From NCBI RefSeq assembly GCF_003286085.1, contig NW_020825289.1:20858001-20922000 (forward strand): 64,000 nt of DNA, given 5' to 3'. The position numbers and the translations under genes were made by a program. A model generated the notes under the pieces. That model made no database searches and was not told where the DNA came from. It saw only the letters and a list, made by a program, of their open reading frames with translations. Position 1 is the first letter of the stretch. The number at the start of each line of letters is the position of its first letter. This DNA comes from Drosophila persimilis (Eukaryota > Arthropoda > Insecta > Diptera > Drosophilidae). Positions 32,594-44,072 of the stretch are shown piece by piece.

Positions 32594-35460
32594 ATGTGAT
32601 CGTTGCGGTCAATTTGTCCGAATTGAGACTCTCGGAGCTAAGTGATTAGGAATGCACGTTCTAAGCAGCATACAATATAAGAAAAAATAAAATTTAAATT
32701 TATTAACTTACCAATAGGATGATTGGTATTGACTTCAATGTGTTGTCTGCCGTAGTTTTATTTTATTGCACGTTGAAGACGGAAATGGATCTCCCAACTT
32801 ATGGGCATATCACTGCAAAGAATAGGAAAAATCTACTGTAATGAATAGGACAGAAATGAAACACACGAACAAGTACTAGAAGCAGCCAGAAAAGGCATCA
32901 ATGAAACATGTTTTCCCATGCATACAGCATGAAAGGAAAACTAATAAAGAAAAAAAGAGAAAAGACCCAGAAGAAGGGAGAGAAAATGAGTGAAAAGCGA
33001 AGAATGCACGCCTCGTAGATACAAAAATGAAGTGATATGGGGGCCACGCGATGGTGGTGGAGAGCCGAGAGCCGACGCAATACGTTTTCTGTGGTGTAGG
33101 TTAGGGCAAAAAAAAGCTACCCCACGCACACACACCAGTGTACAGGGATACAGATACGTGCGGTAGGGGTGGACGGGGATGCATGTGCATACTCGTAACT
33201 TCAATAGGCCCGTCCCGTCCGACAACTTACAATTGTCGAAGAATGAGCGTAGAAACAGGCAGACGGGGCAAAAGAGCTGCCAGAGATGAAAGCAAAATGC
33301 TGAAGAATTGCAACGAAGCAGACTACGACCGGATGGGGATGAGGATGAGGAGGATGAGGAGGTGTGGTGGTGCTGTCATGGTGTGGTGGGGACAGACGCA
33401 GAGGAGAGGCAGTCATTCTGCCCGATGTCAGGGGCATGAAGTTGCAATGAAAATGAAATTGCAAGCGGCCCATAGACATAGACAGCCGGGATATTTATAC
33501 ATGTCTGTCGCTGGCTGTGTGCGCGTATCCGTGTATCTGTGTGTGGTGCACATTATATTTAGTTACTTGTGTCTGGTTCTACTGCATTCTATGCGGCAGT
33601 TTCTAGATATGTATCTGCGAGATACATTTCAGTCGGCTAGAGAGCCCAGCGAGAACTCTGCTGAACGAACACCCAACACAATTCTCTCTGCGCTATTTTC
33701 GCTTTCAACGGATGATGCGACTGACGGTACGGACGAAGTTGCAACCCAAAATGGAGGACGAAGATGTGTGCAGCATGTATTGTACAATAGTATGCTGTCC
33801 GACCAGTTTCCGATTGTTGCAGGTTAATGGGGCTCTGAAGAGGGGCCTGTTGCCAAGACTAGAATAAAGTTTTATAGATGCATTTACATATTTCTCTTCT
33901 CCTGCGTTTTCAACTCTCTTTTAACCCATCTCGAATAAAGCGGAAACCTATATTGTGGCTTATGTCAGTGTTATTCCCAGTATTTCTATATCTCTTCGAT
34001 GACATCCCCAGTTGTACTTCTATATTTATAAATCTTACAGGGAAAAAGATTAAGGTCAATATTGTTATAAAGATATTGTGTTTTCTGTAAAGACTTTTTA
34101 GATTCGGATGTATAGCCCTACATACAATACCCTGGGGTCATTTCTATACTGAAATTCTGAAAGGAAATTAACCATTTTACGGGGCTTCTAAGTACAAAGT
34201 TCAATGAGTTTTTCCAGAATCGAGACTACCGACTTTAAAGCTATACCAAGTGTATGTATGATATGGTCTGTTTCTAGGCGCAATTCGAACCGAAAGGTAA
34301 TTGTGTTGCGTTGTATGTGGCCTGAACGAAACCACGGTAAATCGTAAGCTTTGATGCTATAGCTGAGCAAAAAAATCACCACAATGCGCTTAAATGAATA
34401 AAACAAGGTATTAATCCCTAAAATACACTCAAAAATCTCTGAATCACGGTGCTAAAAAGATTCGTTTGTCTTGAGTTAATGCAGGGGATATACATACATA
34501 TACGAGTAAAAATCTGTAGGGTAGTACCTAGAGAACCTCTAGACTCCTGCATTAACTACCAAAAGCTGGCTGAAGGGGGACGGGTGGGGTAGTACAAGTC
34601 GCTAAACGAGTTAACCGCGTCGCTGGCAGAGGCAGTGGCAGCGAAGCGACGCCTCTGTGGAGGCCTACAAACACACATAGGAAACGAGAAGAACGTGGGC
34701 AGAAAGAGAGCCAGCGAAGGAGAGAGAGAAACAGACGCCAAGCGACCAGCAAGACGGAGAGAATCACACAACCGGAGAGCTTACATATGTAGTGGTGTAT
34801 GTAAATGGAGAAAACGACAGCTAAACAAACAGCAAGAACAACAAAACTACAACAAGTAGAATGAGAAGAAGAAGCACAAAAAGAACAACAACTTATTGCT
34901 GTTCGCTTTCAGCCGAAGCAGACGATGAAAACAAAAAAGTACGTAAAAAAACCGACGAAGAGACGAAGAGCGCCATAAAGTAGAAGAACAGCCAGCAGCC
35001 GAGATGGAACAGAAAAACAGACAGACAGTCGGTCGCATGGGAAGACAGTCGACTCCACTCCGCCAAAAAGAGGATGGATGGAATGCAACTTACCGAAAAC
35101 GAAACACAAATATTATTTACATTTAACACTTTGTATTTTTGTTGTTTTACATAGAACTCGCACACACAGCCACAAAACAAACTTACAGGCGGCTTTATGG
35201 GATTCTTCCGATTGTTATTCTCACAAAGAGTTTAAGGCCTAGTAATCCCTAAGAGCACTTTCATATAAACACACACTTCTTTTAGTAAGAGCGGTTATTT
35301 TCGTGGGATTTCCGTTAATTTCTTGGCATTCGCCTTTGCCGCACACGTACAACGTTTGGATTTTGATCAGCTATTCCGAAACTGTATTCATATACATAAA
35401 TTTTTTTAATGATAATATTTTTGTAGGTGATATATTTTGTTTTGCCAATTTAGGTTGTTA
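32594..35460. other. Non-coding spacer
   Basis: 2.9 kb without a supported gene. The longest open frame (33138-33827, plus) is compositionally irregular, lacks domains and has no clear splice or promoter context. I treat it as chance. A small inverted repeat (GTTAATGCAGG, near 34475 and 34547) could form a hairpin. Confidence 0.55.
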
Positions 35461-35691
35461 TTATAGGATTAACCAACGGACTTTTCTGAATTCAGAAGAA
35501 AATTCGACACTATCTACCTTTCCGTTGCCGCGGCCCAAACATGTTTCATTCATGTTCGCGAGTTTGGGGGCGGCAAGGCCGATTCTTTCAAATACGCCCG
35601 CCTTCAAATGTTGCTGGGACCAAAAATGTTGTTCGGCAAGGCAAAAAACGGTATGGACCACAAGTAAAACCGTCACAAATATACAACGCAT
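35461..35691 (-). CDS. Candidate small secreted peptide (76 residues)
   Basis: The frame opening MRCIFVTVLLVVHTVFCLAEQ looks like a good signal peptide (basic n-region, hydrophobic core, small residues before the cut, about residue 19). It is followed by a short polar mature region with one cysteine. An in-frame Met lies 7 codons upstream (35712), but the inner one gives the better signal peptide. There is no recognised domain. GTAGAT inside the frame (sense, after GGAAAG) could be a weak donor, so the true 3' end may differ. It could equally be a chance ORF in spacer DNA. Small secreted peptides of this kind are common in Drosophila accessory-gland and immune sets, but nothing here assigns it to either. 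Confidence 0.35.
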   Translation of the reverse strand: MRCIFVTVLLVVHTVFCLAEQHFWSQQHLKAGVFERIGLAAPKLANMNETCLGRGNGKVDSVEFSSEFRKVRWLIL

Positions 35692-35946
35692 GCCATACTT
35701 AACATACCCCAATGCTAAATATACTTTGAAGGTTTAAAATTGGAGCTCTCAAGAGCGAGAGAGCTCATTTTTGCGTATCGAGTATGAGCGGTGGGGCTGC
35801 CGCTTGCTGTGGGGCCGTTCGGGCTTTGAGCAGAGGCAACTACTAACACTGCTTATGGAACTGCTAACTCGGTCGATAATATGGTTTCTCTTGAATCATA
35901 AAGCTGCTCGCACACATCTACAGCTTTTGTCATTCGGTTGCCAACG

Positions 35947-36019
35947 GGTCCTGTGGCGCAATGGATAACGCGTCTGACTACGGATCAGAAGATTCCAGGT
36001 TCGACTCCTGGCAGGATCG
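35947..36019 (+). tRNA. tRNA:Arg-ACG: tRNA-Arg (anticodon ACG)
   Basis: Intact, anticodon at 35980-35982, T7 terminator 4 nt after the gene. The 5' flank CAACG matches the 43794 copy (GCAACG on its sense strand). Confidence 0.97.
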
Positions 36020-36131
36020 AAGTTTTTTTATTTTTATCAATTTTATTTTTTGTATAAACTTTTATTATTTATTAAGAATTTATCAATAAAATGCTTACGG
36101 TAGGAATTATTTTGCCGCTTAATATTTAACG

Positions 36132-36204
36132 GGTCCTGTGGCGCAATGGATAACGCGTCTGACTACGGATCAGAAGATTCCAGGTTCGACTCCTGGCAGG
36201 ATCG
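36132..36204 (+). tRNA. tRNA:Arg-ACG: tRNA-Arg (anticodon ACG)
   Basis: Tandem with the previous Arg gene at a 185-bp period. Anticodon at 36165-36167, T8 terminator. Confidence 0.97.
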
Positions 36205-36333
36205 CAAAAATATAATTTTTTTTATTTAAAAATGATATTTGTGAGTTAGAATATCAACATAACTATTCGTATATATGAACAATATTATATCAAATAATCA
36301 AACAAAATATCAACAAACAAAAAAATGTACTTT

Positions 36334-36406
36334 CGCCCAACGTGGGGCTCGAACCCACGACCCTGAGATTAAGAGTCTCATGCTCTACCGACTGAGCTAG
36401 CCGGGC
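36334..36406 (-). tRNA. tRNA:Lys-CTT: tRNA-Lys (anticodon CTT)
   Basis: Intact, reversed between Arg genes. T7 terminator on the sense strand. Confidence 0.97.
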
Positions 36407-36649
36407 ATTTGAGCGTACTATGGCAAAGTTTATTTCTGACATTCTTTGGATGCTATGGCTTTCGGTGTATCTTGCCATTGATTTTGTATTGACTCGATAC
36501 TTTGTTCTTGTAGAACTACCGAATTTAGACGGTTGTGAGATTCTATTATTACAACGATATGTAGGTTCATTTACAAAGCTATATTAATGAAAAGCTCATA
36601 TTCGAAAGCTTCAGAATCTTGGCAACCATTGGGCACAAAGCAGTCATGC

Positions 36650-36722
36650 GGTCCTGTGGCGCAATGGATAACGCGTCTGACTACGGATCAGAAGATTCCA
36701 GGTTCGACTCCTGGCAGGATCG
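36650..36722 (+). tRNA. tRNA:Arg-ACG: tRNA-Arg (anticodon ACG)
   Basis: Intact, anticodon at 36683-36685. A T8 terminator begins 2 nt after the mature end, giving a very short trailer. Confidence 0.97.
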
Positions 36723-37442
36723 AATTTTTTTTAATTTTCGTGAATATATTTAAATTTTTTATCGAGATATGGCGCTATTGGGTGTTTGCTTGCAGTAGTA
36801 AGTGTTGAATGTACAAGCGAACGATCGTCAAGAGCGTGCAGCAGGGCAAGAACAACTAGGTATTGTGTGTGACTGCTTCTCCATTAGCTTGGTACGCAAG
36901 CGAAAGAAACACCTTTTTTTTAACTTTCAGTGAATGGAACATGCTTAGGTTTCACTCGTTGTTGCACTAACACCTTACACCCCCATGGACGTGTCATTCA
37001 TACGTGTTTGAGTGACTCTTTGACTTTTTTGCATCAAGGAAACACCAGAGGGGTGGAGCGTGGAACGACGCGACGGACATGATGGGATTTGGATTTCAGA
37101 TTCAATGACAAAATACAGCTGCAGCTGCGGTGGCGGTGGCTCAGCGCAAATCAAATGGTGTCGTGTGGAGAGCGTGTGGATTATGTGGCGCTTTATGTTA
37201 AACAGCTGAAAGTTTCCACCCACCAACCAGGAGGGGTGAGGGGGCTTTGCAGCGGCTTAATGGGACGCCAAGGACATTTAAGGTGAGATTTAAACGACAC
37301 TCTTTGCTTTTGTGCGTGTGACTGTTGTAAATGACTTTGAACAAACGAAAATATACATAGCGAGAAAAGGTTTTCAACGCATTTTGCAGACTTACGCTAA
37401 GAATTTCTCCTAACAAAAAATTGTAATCTTTTGAAAAAAATT
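36723..37442. other. Non-coding spacer between Arg genes
   Basis: 720 bp with no recognised gene. ORFs here are short and without coding bias. Confidence 0.6.
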
Positions 37443-37515
37443 CGATCCTGCCAGGAGTCGAACCTGGAATCTTCTGATCCGTAGTCAGACGCGTTATCCA
37501 TTGCGCCACAGGACC
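37443..37515 (-). tRNA. tRNA:Arg-ACG: tRNA-Arg (anticodon ACG)
   Basis: Intact minus-strand copy. T7 terminator immediately after the 3' end (sense AATTTTTTTC). It is the last tRNA before Cyp6w1, 784 bp from its start codon. Confidence 0.97.
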
Positions 37516-38298
37516 GTTGAGTCACGCCGATACTAAGCTTTAATTAACTGCACAGTATTATCTTTTTGGAGAACGGTGAGCGGGGTCTATTGACCACTTA
37601 ATAAACAAAATAGCATGTGTATAAATAAAACGAAAAAAAAACCAGTATAAACTCAAGAGTACGAGTATGAAAAGGTGAGAAAGACAGACAGATAGATAGA
37701 TCGATCGAGAGAGAGGGAGAGATTATAATATGACTCGAAAGACCATCAATCGATATACAATCCCCAACGATGAGATTACTAAAGAATGAAGAAACAATAA
37801 CAAGTCCAAAGACAAACAAATTCCCGTGGCGATAACACACAAAACTCTGATAGTAGCAACGTTTTCTATAAATTGTGTTCTGTATACGATTCTGGAGACC
37901 CGTTGTACAGGTCGGAGGAGTTCCCATCTAATCATGCCTCAACAAAGTAAGCCACACACGCTGACTGGCCCCCAGCAAAAACTAAATTCAAATCACTCGG
38001 AGCGCCAATTCATGCAAACATTTAGTCGAGTCATCGAGGCTAGACAAAAAAGTTAGCATTTCAAACATTATATAGCGTTTTTAGATACCCTTATCATGGG
38101 AAGGATGTATTGGCTTCGATGTCTGCCACTGTTTGGGAGAATTCGCATTGCTGATAAGCGAAAATGTTAGAGCATCTACGCCGTGGCCTACACCAATTCA
38201 TATTCTTACTATCAGCAATGCTTTGGCGATCGTTTCGTTAAAAGCCCCTCCGAGAGATTGCGGGCAAATAGTCGCTCACTGCAGTTGCGGCTTTCAAC
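37516..38298. other. Upstream region of Cyp6w1
   Basis: No second gene is supported. A 40-codon frame starting at 37934 is too short to judge. The Cyp6w1 promoter should lie in the right part; no perfect TATA box is seen at the expected distance. Confidence 0.45.
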
Positions 38299-39897
38299 AT
38301 GTCCACTGAGCTACTTTTTCTGATCGCTACTGTGGCGATCGTGTTTTACGTGTGGCACAAGCGGCGCCACAGCTTTTGGAAGCGCCATGGGGTGAAGGAA
38401 ATAGGGCCACTGCCCATATTGGGTGATACGGTGGGGTTCCTTACCGGACGGTTGCCGTTCTTCGACCAGATCAGGAAGTTCCACGAGGCTCCCGGCCTGG
38501 AGAACGAGCCGATCATCGGTGTGTACTTGGCCTATCGGCCAGCCCTGGTCATACGCGATCTGGACCTGGTCAAGACGGTGATGATCAAGAAATTCAGCTA
38601 CTTCACCAATCGAAAGCTGCAAACGGATCCGCATGACGATGCCCTGGGCTACAACAATCTGTTCTTCGTGCGCAGCCCGGAGTGGAAGGAGCTGCGCAAC
38701 AAGATCTCCCCTGTTTTCACCACTGGCAAGATCAAGCAGATGTATCCATTGATGGTGAAGGTAAGCACAAGAAGAATCTATAGGTCTATCGATTCAGGAA
38801 TAACAATATTTCTTCTTTGCCATCCGCAGATCGGCAAAAATCTAGAGGCGAATGTTGGCCGTGAACCGAAGGATTCGATAGTTACGATCAAGAGTCTGTG
38901 TGCCCGCTTCACCACCGATCTGATTGCGACCATAGCCTTCGGCCTGGATGCTAATGCCCTGCAGGATCCCAAGAGTGAATTTTTCCGCCACAACCAGGCC
39001 ATCTTTGCCCCGTCCGTGAGTCGGGCCATTGACTTTGCGATCATATTCATGCTGCCGGCTCTGACCACTCTGGCCAAGGTAAAGGTCTTCTCGAAGAGCG
39101 CCTCCCAGTTTATCCGGAGCAGCATCAACTATGTTATGGCGGAAAGAGAAAGGTCCGGACTGCGTCGCAACGATCTCGTTGATGTCCTGCTGGCCCTAAA
39201 ACGGGAGGCGGCCGCCAGTCCGGACAAGAACAATAAGGCCAAGAACATGGACTATTTGGTGGCCCAGGCGGCTGTCTTCCAGACGGCCGGCTACGAGACC
39301 AGCTCCTCCACCATGACGCTGGCCCTCTACGAGGTGGCCAAAAACGAAGAGATTCAGAATCGCTTGCGTCAGGAGATCGAGGAATACTTCGGCGACGACG
39401 ATCACATCAGCTACGAACGCATCCAGGAGATGCCCTACCTTTCCAAGGTGGTCAACGAGACCCTGCGCCTGTACCCCATCGTGGGATATGCCGAGCGCGA
39501 ATGCGCCCAGCCCTCACAGGGCGAACGCTTCACTCTGGCTCCACACCACGACATGGAGCTGCCCGATGGAACACCCGTCTATGTGTCGGCCGTGGCCATA
39601 CAACGCGACCCCAAGTACTGGCCCGAACCGGAGAAATTCGATCCGGAACGCTTCGATGCCTCCAACAGGGACAAACTGAACATGGATGCCTACATGCCCT
39701 TCGGTGTGGGACCCCGTAACTGTATTGGTATGCGCCTGGGTCTCCTGCAATCGAAACTCGGTCTCGTCCATCTACTGCGCAATCATCGCGTCCTGTGGTG
39801 CGATAAGACCGTGAAGACGATCGAATTTGCTCCCTTTTGTGGTGTTCTTGCCTCCAAGGATGAGATCTATCTGAGAGTGGAGAGGGTTTCTTCGTAG
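38299..39897 (+). CDS. Cyp6w1: Cytochrome P450, Cyp6w1 orthologue
   Basis: A microsomal CYP6-family monooxygenase, probably acting on xenobiotics or lipophilic endogenous compounds at the ER with P450 reductase. Coding exons are 38299-38760 and 38830-39897, split by a 69-nt phase-0 intron (GTAAGC...CCGCAG). That intron is open in frame, so an unspliced reading would wrongly add 23 residues. The spliced protein has 509 residues, normal for CYP6. It shows an N-terminal membrane anchor (about 1-19), an I-helix AGYET (307-311), K-helix ETLR (364-367), PERF (426-429) and a heme loop FGVGPRNCIG (445-454) with ligand Cys452. Long matches to D. melanogaster Cyp6w1 as remembered (such as FFxRSPxWxELRxKISPVFT and NMDAYMPFGVGPRNCIGMRL) and the 42A location support orthology. 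All catalytic motifs are intact. Confidence 0.93.
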   Translation: MSTELLFLIATVAIVFYVWHKRRHSFWKRHGVKEIGPLPILGDTVGFLTGRLPFFDQIRKFHEAPGLENEPIIGVYLAYRPALVIRDLDLVKTVMIKKFSYFTNRKLQTDPHDDALGYNNLFFVRSPEWKELRNKISPVFTTGKIKQMYPLMVKVSTRRIYRSIDSGITIFLLCHPQIGKNLEANVGREPKDSIVTIKSLCARFTTDLIATIAFGLDANALQDPKSEFFRHNQAIFAPSVSRAIDFAIIFMLPALTTLAKVKVFSKSASQFIRSSINYVMAERERSGLRRNDLVDVLLALKREAAASPDKNNKAKNMDYLVAQAAVFQTAGYETSSSTMTLALYEVAKNEEIQNRLRQEIEEYFGDDDHISYERIQEMPYLSKVVNETLRLYPIVGYAERECAQPSQGERFTLAPHHDMELPDGTPVYVSAVAIQRDPKYWPEPEKFDPERFDASNRDKLNMDAYMPFGVGPRNCIGMRLGLLQSKLGLVHLLRNHRVLWCDKTVKTIEFAPFCGVLASKDEIYLRVERVSS

Positions 39898-40497
39898 GTT
39901 CTGTGCTTTTGTTGTTATCTACAGAGTAGATCCGTTCCTATGTAAATATTGTTGCAAGTTTATAAATTGTTTTTCACGTATGCCCTCAGTCTCTATTCAA
40001 GTCAGAGCTTGGAGCGAAGGCCCTCAAATGTCAGAATGATTGCTATATGGCTCTCAAGTCATTTATTAGTTGTTCTATAACCTGTTTTATAGAGTGGGAT
40101 TAGAATGGGATTAGGTAAATTACATTAATTATCTCCAAGTCCCACCCCCCCCATATTGGAGAGGGAGGTGACGCTTTGACAAGGCTATTGCTTGCATAAC
40201 CGCTTAACCTTGGTCATATATAGATGTGTATATGTACGTCCCCTTATCCCTGGAACCAATACCACTTCTCATCTACTGTCAAGGACACCCCGTGGACAAT
40301 TATCCTTCAAGGAAAATGTCATAATGGCTTGCCACAGCAGCTTGCTTGGTGGCAAGTTGCAACATAAAAACTTTTGCTTACTCGACGGATAAAAAGCTGC
40401 CACAACACAACACAGCTGTCGGATCCTTTTTGTAAGGACCATGTCGTGACTGGCTGTTGCTGTTGCCTTTGTGGCTGGTTGCACTCACACAGGCACT

Positions 40498-40532
<35 letters not shown>

Positions 40533-43124
40533 TCGTCTCGCACTCATTCAGAATGAAAGCACTTAACGCACTTAATGCAATTGTCAATTTACTCTCGCCA
40601 CGAGAGTTGACTTCCAGGGGAATCTGGGCAGAGGAGTCGGTCGCCTAATGAGCGGGTCCCATGGATTATTCACGTAATGGCCTTCAAGGGGTTGGCTAAT
40701 TATAGATGAGTCCGGCCAATAGGGTTGTATTATCTGTCTGTCTGTCTGTCTCTTGATATACAATCAGTGCTGTGCTTGAATAATGAATGGTTTGGTTTCT
40801 TATTATTACTGAGGGTTTGTCTGTCTAAGCCTGGGATAGATTCAAGTTTGGAGTAGCTACAGGTGTATTTAGGTTACATATTCAGAAGGTAGTCATTAAA
40901 GAGACTTCTCTATGAATAATTGGCATAGTAAGGTTCTAAAGGGACATCTTTTATAGAGATTATAGAGATATCTTTCCAGTAGATAGACCAGATTTTGTTG
41001 TTGTTAAGAATTAAATGCATTCTATTTAGAGAACCAGGATCGTACTCCTACTAAAAGCTTATGAAAAACATACATTCAGTTAATGCGATTAAAGATTAGC
41101 TTGTAAAGATGGAATATTTAACGAATGCAAGAGTAATCCTATCCTACGCAAATTACCTCTGCTAATCCTGCTTTAGGAACTTTTAGCTCTATTTTCTGGG
41201 CCATTTCTTAACATTTCCTTGTCCCTAAACACGTTCCGCATGCACATAAGACATCGAAAAATTCACGTGCAACGCAACGTGAAATAAAATGACATCAAAT
41301 TTAATGATAAACTACGGTTAAGCCAATTTACAGTTGAGTTGTTCTAAGGGTGCCACTGTTACTGTTACTGTCTCTCTTGCTGCAACTGCAACTGCCACTG
41401 CCAGGGGCACTGGGAAATGCGTGGCACGCAACAACTGGAATGACTTTGCACTGACCTTCGTGTCGGATTTGCAAGCGGGCCCCTACCCCCCACCCTCACC
41501 TAACCCCAATGGGGTATCGAAAAATCGCGTGCCAGTCTTTTATATTGCGTAACTTTTGCTACCTTTCGAGGGAGTGGCTTTGTCTTCCGATTGAATTGCA
41601 GCATTGCCACTGCCACTGCCACACCGAACCGAATCGAACAAGGAAAGCCACTCAAAACGACGAGGGGGGGCAGATCCACCTGTAGTCGTCCCCGCCAGAT
41701 GCCTGATGGCAGCAGACCATTAGTTTTAATTAGCTAGTGGCACCCATGAAATGTCTTTCTGCTAGATTACGCTCGGATGTGATGCTCGGCTCCCAGCATC
41801 ATAAACGAACTGAAGCTCAGATAAAGCTTTGCCTTGAGCCAGAAATTGCATGCAAATCGACATAAAATTAATAAACTCGCAAATTGCATGGCTCCCCCTA
41901 GTCCTTCTTACTGGTCTTCTAATTAGCTGGAAACTTTTTACCCCACGATAGTAGAACCCTGTGACAGCGAAGAGTACGAGTATATCGGGAAATTTGTTAA
42001 TTAAGACGGAAGAAACGGGCTGCCTGGGTCACCCTGTCACTGTCTTTAGCTTTGATGACGGACATTTGGGGAAAGGAAAGGAAAGCGAACAAAAGGAACG
42101 ACCACGACCACAACCCAAGGAGAAGGATACAATCTTAATGAAGCATTTGCAGTCGGTTGCAGTGATTTCTAGGGCATAAACGAGGGACCAAGAAAGGAGT
42201 TAACCAAACAGGGGCTTTAACGAAAGGAGGATCTTAAAAAGAAGGCGTTGAATACGAAGGCAAGTCACCATTCAGGCTCTAATTAGGCTGATTATTAAAA
42301 CTCCTAGGTGAAGAACTTGATTTTCAGTCAAGCCGCAGCTTAAGAACATTTCAATCTCACACACAGACTAACACTAACCATGTCTCAATTATTTCAGCCT
42401 TGTCCAATCTCCCACGAATGACATTCAACAGAAGGACTCTGAAAGTGAGCAAGTTGAGGGTCCTAAGATGTATTTCTACGCCATAAAACAAAGCTAAGCG
42501 TTTGACGACCTTCGTTTTACGTGCTGCGAAAATGTTCAACAGCTGAAAGCCAAGAACATCCCACCAGTCCCTATCCCTCCGGCAAACGCATAAATTAAGT
42601 TAAGGAAGGAGCTGCAGGAGCCTTAGTCCGCTGGGGACGTTCGTTGCATTTATCCTGCTTGACTTTCTGTTGTCAGTGGGGGAGGGAGTGGTGTGTCCTT
42701 TGCAGCATCAAGCATCCAATTTAATTGCAATTTTTCCGTTTCCCTGCAACCAAGCAAAGACAAATAACCAAAGCTAATAGATCATGTCATCTTGTCAACA
42801 AGTTTCACCATTTAATTGTGCACATTCAACAAAGGGCAACCGAGAACAGCTCAATTTGCTCAACAAAGTGGAGAATGTTTGGGAAATTGCCTCACTTGTG
42901 GGTTCTTTTATATAGAAAGATAAAAATTCCATAAGCTGTTTTATTTATAGATTTATTTTCATAACATAAATATTCATGTTACCAACGCGGAAATACCTAT
43001 TTATGTGGAAAGTTACATAAATACTCGTTTTTCTTATTCATAGAACTTTTTTATATCATTAGAAGAGAACCGATCTTCACCGCTCTCTCCCATAAATGAG
43101 CACTTTGCGGATGGTGAGGCAAGT
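39898..43124. other. Non-coding spacer, Cyp6w1 to Lys tRNA
   Basis: 3.2 kb with no recognised gene. The Cyp6w1 3'UTR should occupy the first few hundred bases; no canonical AATAAA is seen there. It contains a (CCATAC)n repeat and a short TCTG repeat near 40735. Confidence 0.55.
40498..40532. repeat. (CCATAC)n hexamer repeat
   Basis: About six tandem CCATAC units between Cyp6w1 and the next tRNA gene. Confidence 0.9.
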
Positions 43125-43197
43125 GCCCGGCTAGCTCAGTCGGTAGAGCATGAGACTCTTAATCTCAGGGTCGTGGGTTCGAGCCCCACGTTGGGCG
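43125..43197 (+). tRNA. tRNA:Lys-CTT: tRNA-Lys (anticodon CTT)
   Basis: Intact, anticodon at 43158-43160, T5 terminator in AAACTTTTTG. It converges with the following minus-strand Arg genes. Confidence 0.97.
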
Positions 43198-43359
43198 AAA
43201 TCAAACTTTTTGGTCTTTTGTTTTGAGTTTGAATAAATTTGGAAAATATTCAGGAAGTTTTCTTAAATATTTTTTGAAATAAATATATTTAAATATTCGA
43301 AAACGTATTCAAATTGACAAATAATTTAAGCAAAAAAATTTAAAAAAAAGATACTCTTG

Positions 43360-43432
43360 CGATCCTGCCAGGAGTCGAACCTGGAATCTTCTGATCCGTA
43401 GTCAGACGCGTTATCCATTGCGCCACAGGACC
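43360..43432 (-). tRNA. tRNA:Arg-ACG: tRNA-Arg (anticodon ACG)
   Basis: Intact. T8 terminator on the sense strand. First of three tandem Arg units; right flank has ATATGGAAAGGG about 50 bp out, as in the next unit. Confidence 0.97.
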
Positions 43433-43793
43433 CGCTGCTTTTGGGGCGTCTAAATACTGGCTTGCGTTTTTGAGAATATATGGAAAGGGCTTGGGGTTAA
43501 TTTTAACCTTATGGGTATATGAAATTATTATAAATGGGACTTGTTGGTACTTTATTTTCGAAAGAAACAAACTCTGATTCTCTGAGAAGGAGCCTAAAAC
43601 TTTATATTTATGCATTCAAATATCCATCTATCAACAGACCTATCGAAAAGAATACAAATTTAACAATCAAAGGTTTTGTATAGTGGGTGAATAAGATTTG
43701 GTGTCATAGAAAATAAAAAATTGTGGCCTTAATCGAGTAATATTTAACATATGATATATGTATATAAGAAAATACAAATAAAAAAGATATCTC

Positions 43794-43866
43794 CGATCCT
43801 GCCAGGAGTCGAACCTGGAATCTTCTGATCCGTAGTCAGACGCGTTATCCATTGCGCCACAGGACC
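43794..43866 (-). tRNA. tRNA:Arg-ACG: tRNA-Arg (anticodon ACG)
   Basis: Second tandem unit, 434 bp after the first, with shared left flank AAAAGATA and right flank ATATGGAAAGGG. T6 terminator. Confidence 0.97.
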
Positions 43867-44038
43867 CGTTGCTAATGGGGTGTGTGATTACACCCATCCG
43901 ATATTGAAAAGATATGGAAAGGGTTTGGATTGAAGAAGATTAGGCAGCCAATGGGTTTATATGGTGTACACTGAAGAGATATTGAAAAATACAATATACA
44001 TAAATTTATACAAAAGAAAGATATGGCACGATCCTGCT

Positions 44039-44072
44039 AGGAATCAAACGTGGAATCATGATAAAATCAAAC
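44039..44072 (-). pseudogene. tRNA-Arg pseudogene (3' part only)
   Basis: The plus strand reads CGATCCTGCTAGGAATC and on to TGGAATCATGAT. It is the tRNA-Arg acceptor 3' strand and T arm with several substitutions; the anticodon arm and 5' half are gone. The left flank AAAGATATGG resembles that of the two intact units at 43360 and 43794, so this is the decayed third member of the tandem array. Confidence 0.85.

Noticed and set aside
33138-33827. 229-codon plus-strand open frame
   Set aside because: No domain, irregular composition, no splice or promoter context; likely chance in GC-rich spacer.
37934-38056. 40-codon frame upstream of Cyp6w1 with a donor-like GTAAGC
   Set aside because: Too short, with no acceptor at a workable distance; not supported as an exon.
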